Of a DNA stretch of 64,000 nucleotides, positions 1 to 9,682 are shown piece by piece; position 1 is the stretch's first letter; each line of letters opens with the position of its first letter. Both the position numbers and the translations under genes were made by a program. The notes under the pieces are model-generated. The model saw nothing but the letters and a program-made list of their open reading frames with translations. It was not told where the DNA came from and did no database searches. The stretch is from Commensalibacter melissae (GTDB taxonomy: Bacteria; Pseudomonadota; Alphaproteobacteria; Acetobacterales; Acetobacteraceae), in contig NZ_CP033087.1 of assembly GCF_003691365.1 (NCBI RefSeq), positions 882,501-946,500 on the forward strand, in the 5' to 3' direction.

Positions 1-405
1 CTGCGTTTTTGGGAAACGCGTTTCCCTCAGGTACAACCGATAAAACGAAGTGGTGGTCGTCGTTATTATCGTGTTGAAGATATAACGCTTCTAAAGTATA
101 TATCTGAACTTTTATATATCCAAGGATATACGATAAAAGGTGTTCAGCGTCTTTTACAAGAAGAATTATTGAATAATAAAGTTTCGGATAATGAACAATT
201 AAATTTTAAATCGGAATCTGATATATCGATAACAAATGAATCTCAATCCCCAAATGATGATCTGACAAATATAGATGAAAATAATCAGCAAGATTTATGT
301 AAGGAATTGGAAAAATTGAAAAATGAAAAATCAATGCTGATTGATTCTTTAAAAAATGTTTTGATTGAGTTGCAAGAATTGAGAAAAATAATAGCTGAGG
401 CTTAA
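1..405 (+). CDS. MerR-family transcriptional regulator, 5' end outside window
   Basis: Open from the first base in frame 1 to the TAA at 403-405, so the start codon lies upstream of the window. The visible N-terminal residues ([10 protein letters not shown], then [12 protein letters not shown]) are the recognition helix and wing of a MerR winged-helix DNA-binding domain. A linker reading [11 protein letters not shown] follows. The remaining part is acidic and Asn/Gln-rich, and ends in a Leu/Glu/Lys-rich stretch that could form a coiled coil. No metal- or drug-sensing domain is evident, so this resembles the short MerR proteins found near ihfA in alphaproteobacteria (recalled, not checked). 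Effector and targets are unknown. tRNA-Pro follows 51 bases downstream. Confidence 0.85.
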   Translation: MRFWETRFPQVQPIKRSGGRRYYRVEDITLLKYISELLYIQGYTIKGVQRLLQEELLNNKVSDNEQLNFKSESDISITNESQSPNDDLTNIDENNQQDLCKELEKLKNEKSMLIDSLKNVLIELQELRKIIAEA

Positions 406-456
406 TTTTATATTGATCCAAATAAAATTGACTGCTATATGGCTGTATAGATTTAA

Positions 457-530
457 CGGGCAGTAGCGCAGTCTGGTAGCGCATCAGTCTGGGGGACTGG
501 GGGTCGTGGGTTCGAATCCCGCCTGCCCGA
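457..530 (+). tRNA. tRNA-Pro(GGG)
   Basis: The acceptor stem CGGGCAG pairs with CTGCCCG (523-529), followed by discriminator A at 530. The D arm, a TCAGT/ACTGG anticodon stem with loop CTGGGGG (anticodon GGG), and a T arm with loop TTCGAAT are all present. The 3' CCA is not encoded, unlike the other four tRNAs in the window. The stop codon of the converging AI-2E-type gene begins only seven bases past the tRNA end. Confidence 0.95.
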
Positions 531-536
531 TATTCG

Positions 537-1643
537 TTAATATTTTCTTTTTTCAGCTGTCCAATTGTTCCATAACATAATTATGGCGGCCATTATTGCT
601 GGACCGATAAATAAACCAATCATACCCCAAGATTCCAGCCCTCCCAAGATACCGATTAATACCCATATAAATGGTAATTTTGTTGAGCCACCAATCAAAG
701 CTGGTCTGATAAAATGATCTGCAATAAAAATAATGATGCAGCCAATAATCAGTATAGTTAAAGCGATCAAATAGGAAACTTGAAAAAAAGCGATAAACGC
801 AACTATACCAATGGCAATCAGGGGGCAAAAGGGGATCATTGCAGCCAAGGCTGTCAATATACCCAACAATGCCGCATGCGGTATATGCAGAAAATAGTAT
901 AAGGTTCCGAGAATGATACCCTGTCCTAGCCCGACCAGAACTAGTCCCGAAACTGTTCCATGAACTGATGAGATCATTTGTTGAGCAATTGTTTCCCCTT
1001 GTTTGCCAAACAATCGTCTCGAACCTGATTTGCATTGATGAATAATTGATTCTCCATCTTTAAAAATAAAAAATAAGGTTAAAATTGAAAAGAAAAACAG
1101 TAAACCTCTATGAAGGATTTGTGATCCTATTTTTTGTGTAACATATACTCCATGACTTAGATGCAAATTGGAAATTAGTGTCGAGGCAGAAGATGGATCT
1201 TCAAGGTTTTCTTTCCACCAGTGAATGATATTATTGTTTATAACTGGGATTTTATTAAGCCACTCGGGTGGTGGTAAACCCTCACGACTAATTTTTATGA
1301 CCCAACTTATGCCTGTTTGCAAATCTTTTGTCGCTTCAAGTGCTATAAAACCCAGGGGAAGAAGAAAAACCAGGGTAATAAAACAGGAAAAAATAAAGGG
1401 TAGTATAAAATTAAATCGTTCATAGGGCCATTTTTGCTTGACAGTTTTGTAAAATGGCCAGCATGCTATGGCAAAGATAATTCCCCAAATCAGGGAAAAC
1501 AAAAAGGCTTTAATGGTATATAGACCAAATAGTATCAATACGATACTTAAACAACTGTGAGCAATAGTTTGATTATGGATTTGCTCTGCCAGTGACAATT
1601 GACGCGAAATTTTTCTATTGATTATATGATCATCTTGGGACAC
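537..1643 (-). CDS. AI-2E family transporter (PerM/YdiK-like)
   Basis: 368-residue polytopic inner-membrane protein of the AI-2E transporter superfamily (PF01594). There are hydrophobic segments near the N-terminus (two helices around residues 30-75), a soluble loop around 115-175, and a C-terminal block of helices. The C-terminal block holds family-typical pieces such as GLVLVGLGQGIILG and FIADHFIRPALIGGSTKLPF followed by GILGGLESWGMIGLFIGP. Substrates in this family are diverse and mostly unproven (autoinducer-2 efflux, Na+/H+ exchange), so transport specificity is not assigned. The start is GTG at 1643. The gene begins 22 bases after the stop of oligopeptidase B on the same strand and is probably co-transcribed with it. 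It converges on tRNA-Pro. Confidence 0.88.
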   Translation of the reverse strand: MSQDDHIINRKISRQLSLAEQIHNQTIAHSCLSIVLILFGLYTIKAFLFSLIWGIIFAIACWPFYKTVKQKWPYERFNFILPFIFSCFITLVFLLPLGFIALEATKDLQTGISWVIKISREGLPPPEWLNKIPVINNNIIHWWKENLEDPSSASTLISNLHLSHGVYVTQKIGSQILHRGLLFFFSILTLFFIFKDGESIIHQCKSGSRRLFGKQGETIAQQMISSVHGTVSGLVLVGLGQGIILGTLYYFLHIPHAALLGILTALAAMIPFCPLIAIGIVAFIAFFQVSYLIALTILIIGCIIIFIADHFIRPALIGGSTKLPFIWVLIGILGGLESWGMIGLFIGPAIMAAIIMLWNNWTAEKRKY

Positions 1644-1665
1644 GTTAATTATTCCCCAATATCCG

Positions 1666-3759
1666 TTATAATTCTTTTTTGATAATGGAAATGGCGAAGG
1701 CCTGAATGAAGGCGGCCTCTTTTAAGGCTGTATATCGACCTGCAGCTCCCCCGTGCCCTGAATCCATATTTATTTTCAAAAGCAAGGGATTGGACGATAT
1801 ATTGTGATCTCTTAGTTTTGCAATCCATTTTGATGGTTCCCAATAGGTAACACGGGGATCAGTCAGGCCTCCCATTGCAAGTATGGCAGGATAGTCTTGT
1901 TCTTTTATATTATCATAAGGTGAATAACTGGCTATATATTGATATGCTTTTGAATCTTTGAGAGGATTGCCCCATTCTGGCCATTCTGGAGGTGTGAGTG
2001 GTAAAGTAATGTCTGACATTGTGTTTAATATGTCTACAAAAGGAACAACGGCAATGATTGCCGCAAAAAGATCAGGGCGTTCATTGGCTATATATCCCAT
2101 TACCATACCGCCTGCTGATCTTCCGTCAGCAACGATTTTTTTTGGCTGTGTATAATTTTGTTCAACAAGATAATCGGCACAGCAAATAAAATCGGTAAAA
2201 GTGTTTATTTTGTTGAAGCGACGCCCCTCCATAAACCAATTCCAACCTTTTTCTGATCCGCCACGAATATGAGCTATGGCATAAATCCACCCTTGTTCGA
2301 TATAATTCAGTGCTGTTATCGAAAAAACAGGGTCAATGGCATATCCATATGATCCGTAACCATAAAGAAGAGTTGGGTTTTTACCGTTTAATTCAATATC
2401 TTTACGATAGGTCAAGGTCATGGGAATTTTTTCACCGTCGTTTGCAATAGCCCATATCCTTTTTGATTCGTAAAGGCTTGAATTATAACCGCAAGGAATT
2501 TTCTGCTGTTTAATGATTTCTTTTTTACCAGTTGGAATATGAAAACGATTCCAGCAACGTGGAGTTGTAGGGGACTGATAACTGTATCGTAACCATTCTG
2601 TATCATATTCAAGCGTTTCATCCAGGGAAAGAAGGTATGCATCTTCATCACCTGAGATAATTTCATTTTCATCGTTTGTATTGGTGATGATTATTTTTGC
2701 ATTAACCTCATGACGTTCCAATCTTATAAAATAATTTTTAAACGCCTTGAATTCCATTAGGTAAATATCAGGATTATGATTAATCCAATTTTGCCAATTT
2801 TTTCTTTCTATTTTATCCTGTATAAAATTATTCGGTATGGGCAATCGCATGAGTTTAAAATTGTATGCATTATCTTCATTTGTATAGATTATAAAATGAT
2901 TGTTCCAATCTGTTATTTTGTAAAAAACACCTGTTCGTCTTTTTTTAAAACATATTGCTGCATGTGTGGGGTGTTGTCCCGATATGATCCAGACCTCGCT
3001 GGTATCATGATTATTGGCTGTTATATAAATCCATTGGTTGGAAAGACTACGCTCAATATTAATAAAAAAGCCTGAATTTTTCTCTTTATAAACTAGAGTA
3101 TCTTGAGAAGTGGCTATATGATGTCTGTAAACTGCGGTAGGTCTGCCTTGATCATCGCGATAGACCCAAAATATATACTGACTGCATGGTGAAAAACAGT
3201 AAGATCCAGAACAGGGTGAAATGGATTGTGGTAATATATCTCCTGTCTCCAGATTTTTAATTTTTAAATACCAAATTTCTGAGCCTTGGGTATCTTCAAT
3301 ATAGGCAAAGTATTTATGGTTAGGGCTATGTGAAACCGAGCCTATTTTATAATAGTCAATAGTACTTGCCTGAATATTTGGATCAATAAGCAATTGTTCT
3401 TCAAAATCATGAATTGATTTTCGATAAAAACACTTATGCTCTTTTCCCTCTTCAAATCGTGAATAATATATCCAGCTACCGTCAGGAAGTTCAGGGCTGC
3501 TTTCTTTATCAGCCAATTTTGATTTCAAGGAAAGAAAAAGCTTGTTTTGCAACGGTTTAGTCTGCTGCATTATTTTATTAGCATAATTATTTTCCTGTTC
3601 AAGATATTGTTTTATCTCTTTTTTTAGTTTTGAAGGATTGGACAAGACTTCCTGCCAATTATCATCTTTTAACCAGGCATAAGGATCATTTCTTGTAAAT
3701 CCCAGTTGTTTTATGATTTTCTCTTTTTTAGGTGCTTTTGGCGGAAGAATTGATGACAT
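1666..3759 (-). CDS. ptrB: Oligopeptidase B (S9A prolyl oligopeptidase family)
   Basis: 697 residues, the usual length for oligopeptidase B, a cytosolic serine peptidase that cuts short peptides after Arg/Lys. The N-terminal cap reads ARNDPYAWLKDD-like (here TRNDPYAWLKDD). It is followed by a seven-bladed beta-propeller (roughly residues 75-400) and a C-terminal alpha/beta-hydrolase domain. The catalytic triad is visible: Ser548 in DGRSAGG, Asp634 in GGLTDPRV, and His669 in SGHGGAAGR. GSYG and the IAHIRGG motif that shapes the S1 pocket are also present. There is no signal peptide. The ATG at 3759 has only a weak upstream ribosome-binding site. Likely first gene of a two-gene unit with the AI-2E-type gene. 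Divergent from glf, with about 160 AT-rich bases between. Confidence 0.95.
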   Translation of the reverse strand: MSSILPPKAPKKEKIIKQLGFTRNDPYAWLKDDNWQEVLSNPSKLKKEIKQYLEQENNYANKIMQQTKPLQNKLFLSLKSKLADKESSPELPDGSWIYYSRFEEGKEHKCFYRKSIHDFEEQLLIDPNIQASTIDYYKIGSVSHSPNHKYFAYIEDTQGSEIWYLKIKNLETGDILPQSISPCSGSYCFSPCSQYIFWVYRDDQGRPTAVYRHHIATSQDTLVYKEKNSGFFINIERSLSNQWIYITANNHDTSEVWIISGQHPTHAAICFKKRRTGVFYKITDWNNHFIIYTNEDNAYNFKLMRLPIPNNFIQDKIERKNWQNWINHNPDIYLMEFKAFKNYFIRLERHEVNAKIIITNTNDENEIISGDEDAYLLSLDETLEYDTEWLRYSYQSPTTPRCWNRFHIPTGKKEIIKQQKIPCGYNSSLYESKRIWAIANDGEKIPMTLTYRKDIELNGKNPTLLYGYGSYGYAIDPVFSITALNYIEQGWIYAIAHIRGGSEKGWNWFMEGRRFNKINTFTDFICCADYLVEQNYTQPKKIVADGRSAGGMVMGYIANERPDLFAAIIAVVPFVDILNTMSDITLPLTPPEWPEWGNPLKDSKAYQYIASYSPYDNIKEQDYPAILAMGGLTDPRVTYWEPSKWIAKLRDHNISSNPLLLKINMDSGHGGAAGRYTALKEAAFIQAFAISIIKKEL

Positions 3760-3919
3760 AAGCTAGAACATTTCCCCATTTTTAAATAATTTGCATAAGA
3801 GATAAGACTATCATATTTTATCTGGATTAATGAAATAATTAATTATTAGAAAATTGATAATTTCAGATTGATAATGTAAATTCTGTATATTTTTATAAAT
3901 AGTTTTGAAGGTGGTATGA

Positions 3920-5074
<1,155 letters not shown>

Positions 5075-5397
5075 TTCATATTCATATTGCCTAAATCTAT
5101 CTAAAAAATAATCGCTATTTCAATGTTAAATCGACTTGCTTTAATTTTAGCGATTATAAATTATTCTAATCAAAAATATTTATGGTCAATGGCAATAGTT
5201 TATCAAATTTTTTTATAATAATTCGTAATTTACGATATCTTTCGTTATTTATAAAATTTATGTAAAATTGTTTAGATTCATAATTTTTTAGAATTTAAAA
5301 AATTTTGAAGAATTCGTAACAGCTTTTGTTTGATTTTTTAAAATGCTCTATATAGGTTCTTTTGAAGACATACATTAACTATATAGTTTTAAAATCG
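5075..5397. other. AT-rich intergenic stretch between glf and purU
   Basis: About 320 bases without a credible gene. A perfect 10-base inverted repeat, ATAATCGCTA (5108-5117) with TAGCGATTAT (5148-5157), is separated by 30 bases and may be part of the glf transcript end. A weak promoter-like pair, TTGTTT (5326-5331) and TATATA (5349-5354) with a 17-base spacer, could drive purU. The rest is homopolymeric A/T runs in which I see nothing further. Confidence 0.4.
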
Positions 5398-6276
5398 ATG
5401 AGTGATTCAATAAAATCAAAACAAAATCAATATGTTTTAACACTTTCTTGCCCTGATAAACCAGGTATTGTTTCCGCAATTTCTACAGGATTATTTGAAG
5501 CTCAAGCCAATATTGTTGAGTCGCAGCAGCATGATGCTCTTTCGGGTTATTTTTTTATGCGTGTTGTGTTCACCCTAGAGAGCAATAAAAAAAATTATCA
5601 ATGGTTATATTCCAGATTGGAGGCTATTGCTGCCCAATTTAAAATGACATGGTTCTTGCATGATCGGGAACGTAAAAAACGTGTGTTGTTGATGGTATCA
5701 AGATTTGATCATTGTCTGGTTGATCTTTTATATCGATGGAGAATAGGGGAACTGGCAATCGAACCCAGTGCAATTGTTGCAAATTATCCATATGAAGATT
5801 ATGGTCATATTGATATGCAAGATGTACCATTTTATTATCTTCCTATTCTTAAGGATACCAAAAGGGAACAAGAAACGAAATTGTGGGATATTATTAAGGA
5901 AACCCGGACAGAGCTTGTTGTTCTTGCGCGCTATATGCAAATTCTGTCTCCTGAAATGGTAAAAAAATTGGCGGGTCAATGTATAAATATACATCATTCC
6001 TTTTTACCCGGCTTTAAGGGTGCAAAAGCCTATCATCAGGCTTATGAACGAGGGGTTAAATTGATTGGTGCAACAGCACATTATGTAACCGAGGATCTTG
6101 ATGAAGGTCCAATTATAGAACAGGACGTTGAACGGGTCAGTCACAATGACACCCCTCATGACCTTATCCGTAAAGGAAGGGATATTGAAAGACGAGTTCT
6201 GGCAAAAGCCGTGCGTTATCATATTGAAGACCGTGTTCTTTTAAATGGTCACAAAACCGTTGTATTTTCGGATTGA
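5398..6276 (+). CDS. purU: Formyltetrahydrofolate deformylase
   Basis: Hydrolyses 10-formyl-THF to formate and THF, balancing one-carbon pools and supplying formate for purine synthesis. There is an N-terminal ACT domain (about residues 10-85; [14 protein letters not shown]). It is followed by a formyltransferase domain with the catalytic Asn197-x-His199-His200 ([19 protein letters not shown]) and the [13 protein letters not shown] block carrying the catalytic Asp. The frame opens at TTG 5362, but the ATG at 5398 gives a 292-residue protein whose N-terminus matches family length, so that start is used. The ribosome-binding site is poor. The stop codon is immediately followed by the stop of the converging Nudix gene. 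Confidence 0.93.
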   Translation: MSDSIKSKQNQYVLTLSCPDKPGIVSAISTGLFEAQANIVESQQHDALSGYFFMRVVFTLESNKKNYQWLYSRLEAIAAQFKMTWFLHDRERKKRVLLMVSRFDHCLVDLLYRWRIGELAIEPSAIVANYPYEDYGHIDMQDVPFYYLPILKDTKREQETKLWDIIKETRTELVVLARYMQILSPEMVKKLAGQCINIHHSFLPGFKGAKAYHQAYERGVKLIGATAHYVTEDLDEGPIIEQDVERVSHNDTPHDLIRKGRDIERRVLAKAVRYHIEDRVLLNGHKTVVFSD

Positions 6277-7125
6277 TCAGGGAAATAATTTCCCTCTCAA
6301 TCCAGTTTTTATGCGATGGGCATACTGAGAATTCTTTGCGATGATGCCCATGCGGATAAAAAGATCGATTAATACAAGATTGACATTAAATTTGAAATCA
6401 TCTGTTTCGCACACTTGATGGTAAACATCTTCTAATTTTTTTAATTGGAAAGATTCAACCTCTCCATCATTGGGAACCGGTTGAAAATTCTCCGGCAACC
6501 ATAGATCATAGCAATATAACACATCTCGCCTTAACCCTTCAGGTCTGATCATGCTATAAGTAATCAGTGATTTATATTCCGCATTTATCATGAAGGCGTT
6601 CGGAATGCTTGCTTCTTCACGTGCTTCTTTTTCTAGAGTGTTGTTATGGGTAAATCCTGCTGGTATACCTCCCGCGACGATATGATCCAGTTTTTCAGGA
6701 TCAAGCCGTTTATACTTTGCCCGTTTCGCGATCCACAAATAAATTTGATTTCTTTTCTTAACCAAACCATTGAGATGAACTCCAGTTCCAATCAGTCCAA
6801 GATCAGGAATAACGGCACGATCAATTTTTCCAACCGGCTTAGCATATGGTGAGGGATAGACATCAAAAAGTTCATTCATGGAGCGAACCACATTATTTTC
6901 AATTAGTTGATTACCCAGCATCTCGATTGAATATTGTGCTGGTAAAGTACAAATATTATTTTCTTCCATAACAACATGATGTTTTTGGAGAGTATCCATA
7001 AATGAAGGTCGAACCCATCCTATGATTTGATTATGCGCCTTGAAAGGTAAAAAATCTTTTTGTAACTTGGCGGTGTTACATTTTTTTATATGACGAAATA
7101 AATTTTTAAATTCAATATGTTGCAT
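6277..7125 (-). CDS. Nudix hydrolase with N-terminal DUF4743 domain
   Basis: 282 residues. The first ~120 residues look like the DUF4743 domain seen in front of Nudix domains of the fungal Tnr3/YJR142W type. The C-terminal half is a Nudix fold with a Nudix box around residues 150-175. It starts AGGIPAGF and ends EKEAREEASI, so the metal-binding EAREE core is kept, with Lys for Arg and Ser for Gly in the consensus. Relatives act on oxidised thiamine diphosphates and similar compounds, which would make this a metabolite-cleaning enzyme. That role is inferred from family only. A short DPEKLDHIVAGG segment precedes the box, as is common in this group. It converges on purU with no bases between the two stop codons. 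Confidence 0.8.
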   Translation of the reverse strand: MQHIEFKNLFRHIKKCNTAKLQKDFLPFKAHNQIIGWVRPSFMDTLQKHHVVMEENNICTLPAQYSIEMLGNQLIENNVVRSMNELFDVYPSPYAKPVGKIDRAVIPDLGLIGTGVHLNGLVKKRNQIYLWIAKRAKYKRLDPEKLDHIVAGGIPAGFTHNNTLEKEAREEASIPNAFMINAEYKSLITYSMIRPEGLRRDVLYCYDLWLPENFQPVPNDGEVESFQLKKLEDVYHQVCETDDFKFNVNLVLIDLFIRMGIIAKNSQYAHRIKTGLRGKLFP

Positions 7126-7250
7126 TAAAAATCTCTTATATTGCTTTAATAGTTTTTTTATTTCAAAGTTATCTATTTTTGTATTTTTTCATTTTTGGGG
7201 TAAACACTTCATGTATATTGATAAAACAATTACAATCTTTTGAAAATAAC

Positions 7251-9074
7251 ATGTCACGATATTCCAAATTTTCCTATGTCGACAAAGAAAGCACTCGTTC
7301 AGGATGGTCAACTTTACTAGAGCTCTTGACCTATTTGTGGCCTCGTCAGCATATGACGTTGAAAATTCGCTTTATCTTTGCGATGTTTTTGATGATTGTT
7401 GCCAAAATCATAGCCTTGGGCGTTCCTTATCTTTATAGCAAGATTGTGGATTATTTTTCCCAAAATAATCATGAAATAATTTATGTACCGATTTATCTTA
7501 TTGTTGGATATGGATTGGTTAGGATTTTTTCCAGCTTATGTTCGGAATTGAAAGACACGGTTTTTGCGCCATTGCGATTTCGGGTGATGCGTATAATAAC
7601 CCTACAATGCTTCGAGCATGTTCAAAGACTTTCACTAAAATTTCATTTAAATCGACGAACTGGAGCAATTACACGGGCTATTGAGCGGGGTGGTGAGGGA
7701 ATTGAAACAATTTTGAGAGTGGGTATATTCAGTATCGTTCCAACAGTGATTGAAACCTTGATGGTTCTCGGTGTGATTGCTCATTTGTATAATGGATATT
7801 ATACACTTGTTGTCTGTCTTGCAATATTAGCCTATTTTTTCTTTACGATTTGGTTTACATCTCGGCGTATCAAGATTCGTCGAAAAATGAATGAAATTAA
7901 TAATGAAGCCAATAATCGTGCCTTGGACAGTTTGCTGAATTATGAAACTGTTAAATATTTTTGTAATGAAACCCATGAAATAAGACGATATGATGAAGCA
8001 TTGGCACATTATGAAAAAGCTTCCATTAAAACACAAATAACGCTCAATATCCTGAATTTTGGTCAATCTTTCATTATAGCCATTGCATTGACATTTATTA
8101 TGTTAATGGCAGCACGTGACATTGTCAGTTATCATTTTACTGTCGGAAAATTTGTCTTGATTAACACCTATTTGATGCAGCTTTATCAGCCCTTGAATTT
8201 TCTTGGCAGTATCTATTCTAATTTGCGAAAATCAATTGTTGATTTGGAAAATATGTTTTCTCTTTTGGCACAGCCAATGGATATCAATAATCAAGAATGC
8301 GCCAAATCACTTCCAACAGAATTGGTGAATGCGGGGCCTGCCAAAATTGAATTTAAAGATGTTTTTTTTGGTTATGATCCCTCTCGGGAAATTTTGCATC
8401 ATGTAAGCTTCCTGGCGGAACCAGCCCAGCAGATTGCCATTGTTGGACCAACAGGGGCTGGGAAATCAACAATTAGCCGTTTGCTGTTCCGTTTTTATGA
8501 TGTTACAACTGGTGCTGTATTAATCGATAATGAGGATATACGGTCTTATAAACAGGATGATTTGAGAAAGGCCATTGGAGTTGTGCCTCAAGATACGGTT
8601 TTGTTTAATGATTCAATCGGTTACAATATTGCTTATGGTAAATTAGGAAGCTCACAAGCAGAAATTGAAAAAGCAGCAAGGCTGGCTCAAATCCATGATT
8701 TTATTGTTGGTTTGCCCGAGGGATATCATACTCAGGTGGGAGAAAGAGGCCTAAAACTTTCCGGTGGCGAAAAACAAAGGATAGCTATTGCAAGAACGAT
8801 ATTGAAAAATCCAAGGATTTTAATCCTGGATGAGGCAACAAGCGCGTTGGATAGTCAGACAGAAAAAGAAATACAGCAGGCTCTTTTCCAGGTTTCTCAG
8901 GGTAGAACCGTGATTACAATAGCTCATCGTTTATCAACAATTATTCATTCGGACATGATTTTGGTTATGATGGATGGGAAAATATGCGAACAGGGAACTC
9001 ATGAATTCCTGCTTGCAAAAAATGGTTTTTATGCCAATATGTGGTCTATACAGAGTCAACATTCTGATAAATAG
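7251..9074 (+). CDS. ABC exporter, Atm1/HMT type (fused permease and ATPase)
   Basis: 607 residues from ATG 7251. The frame is open from a TTG at 7179, but the extra 24 residues are not family-like. The N-terminal ABC exporter transmembrane domain (six helices, about residues 40-330) contains the Atm1-typical NEINNEANNRALDSLLNYETVKYF segment and an N-terminal TYLWPRQH. The nucleotide-binding domain has Walker A GPTGAGKST, Q-loop, signature LSGGEKQR, Walker B ILILDEATSALD and switch His (AHRLST). Atm1-type exporters of alphaproteobacteria export glutathione or metal-glutathione species from the cytoplasm. A link to Fe-S or metal homeostasis is inferred from family. It appears monocistronic, divergent from the Nudix gene. 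Confidence 0.9.
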   Translation: MSRYSKFSYVDKESTRSGWSTLLELLTYLWPRQHMTLKIRFIFAMFLMIVAKIIALGVPYLYSKIVDYFSQNNHEIIYVPIYLIVGYGLVRIFSSLCSELKDTVFAPLRFRVMRIITLQCFEHVQRLSLKFHLNRRTGAITRAIERGGEGIETILRVGIFSIVPTVIETLMVLGVIAHLYNGYYTLVVCLAILAYFFFTIWFTSRRIKIRRKMNEINNEANNRALDSLLNYETVKYFCNETHEIRRYDEALAHYEKASIKTQITLNILNFGQSFIIAIALTFIMLMAARDIVSYHFTVGKFVLINTYLMQLYQPLNFLGSIYSNLRKSIVDLENMFSLLAQPMDINNQECAKSLPTELVNAGPAKIEFKDVFFGYDPSREILHHVSFLAEPAQQIAIVGPTGAGKSTISRLLFRFYDVTTGAVLIDNEDIRSYKQDDLRKAIGVVPQDTVLFNDSIGYNIAYGKLGSSQAEIEKAARLAQIHDFIVGLPEGYHTQVGERGLKLSGGEKQRIAIARTILKNPRILILDEATSALDSQTEKEIQQALFQVSQGRTVITIAHRLSTIIHSDMILVMMDGKICEQGTHEFLLAKNGFYANMWSIQSQHSDK

Positions 9075-9223
9075 GTTAGAAATAGTGAAAATTTTTAATT
9101 TTGAGGTTTAAAATTTGGATTTTTACTTGACTATTTTGTGAATTTTAGTCATAGGGCTAAACTAAGTATTTTTTATTTGCCAAACATTAAGTCTTGGCTT
9201 TCACAATCCGAGGATGAAAACAA

Positions 9224-9526
9224 ATGTCTCGCCGTTGCCAAATCACAGGCAAAGGTGTGTTGACAGGAAATAATGTCAGTCACGCCAATAACAAAAACCG
9301 TCGCCGTTTCCTGCCTAATCTGCAGGATTATTCCTTAAGGTCCGATATTTTGGGTCAACAAATACATTTACGCGTCACAACGCATGGTCTCCGTACCATT
9401 GAACATAATGGCGGTTTAGACAATTTCCTGCTAAATACACCGAATCGTAAGCTTACAGAAGAGGCTTTAGTGATTAAACGCCGTATTCTTCAGGCTCAGG
9501 AAAAAAAATCAGCAGTAGCTGCTTAA
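9224..9526 (+). CDS. rpmB: 50S ribosomal protein L28
   Basis: 100 residues. It opens [22 protein letters not shown], the L28 signature, with the Arg-rich rRNA-binding region [12 protein letters not shown] next. The ATG at 9224 has a GAGG ribosome-binding site at 9210-9213. A TTGACT (-35-like) element lies at 9127-9132, but I see no good -10 at proper spacing. A strong stem-loop follows the gene, so it is monocistronic. Codon use is biased to CGT/CGC, as expected for a highly expressed gene. Confidence 0.97.
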   Translation: MSRRCQITGKGVLTGNNVSHANNKNRRRFLPNLQDYSLRSDILGQQIHLRVTTHGLRTIEHNGGLDNFLLNTPNRKLTEEALVIKRRILQAQEKKSAVAA

Positions 9527-9556
9527 ATTTTTAAAAAATTGATTATCTAGTAATTA

Positions 9557-9593
9557 AATAACTTCCTTGATTTAATCTTAAGGGAGTTATTTT
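9557..9593 (+). terminator. Rho-independent terminator after rpmB
   Basis: AATAACTTCCTT (9557-9568) pairs with AAGGGAGTTATT (9580-9591) in a 12-bp stem with one G-T pair and an 11-base loop. A short T run ends the stem. Confidence 0.7.
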
Positions 9594-9682
9594 GAGTTAA
9601 AAAAGGAAATTATTCTTTTAATCTTATGATTTGATGAATATATTTTCTGAATATTTTTCTATCGTTTGTGGAGGTTTTACTT

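Noticed and set aside
2776-3075. 99-codon plus-strand frame inside ptrB
   Set aside because: Antisense to the oligopeptidase B propeller, Cys/Ile-rich random-looking sequence.
9668-9682. GTG at 9668 as the fusA start
   Set aside because: The GTG lies within the ribosome-binding site TGGAGGT. The next in-frame TTG at 9683 is correctly spaced and gives the normal EF-G N-terminus.
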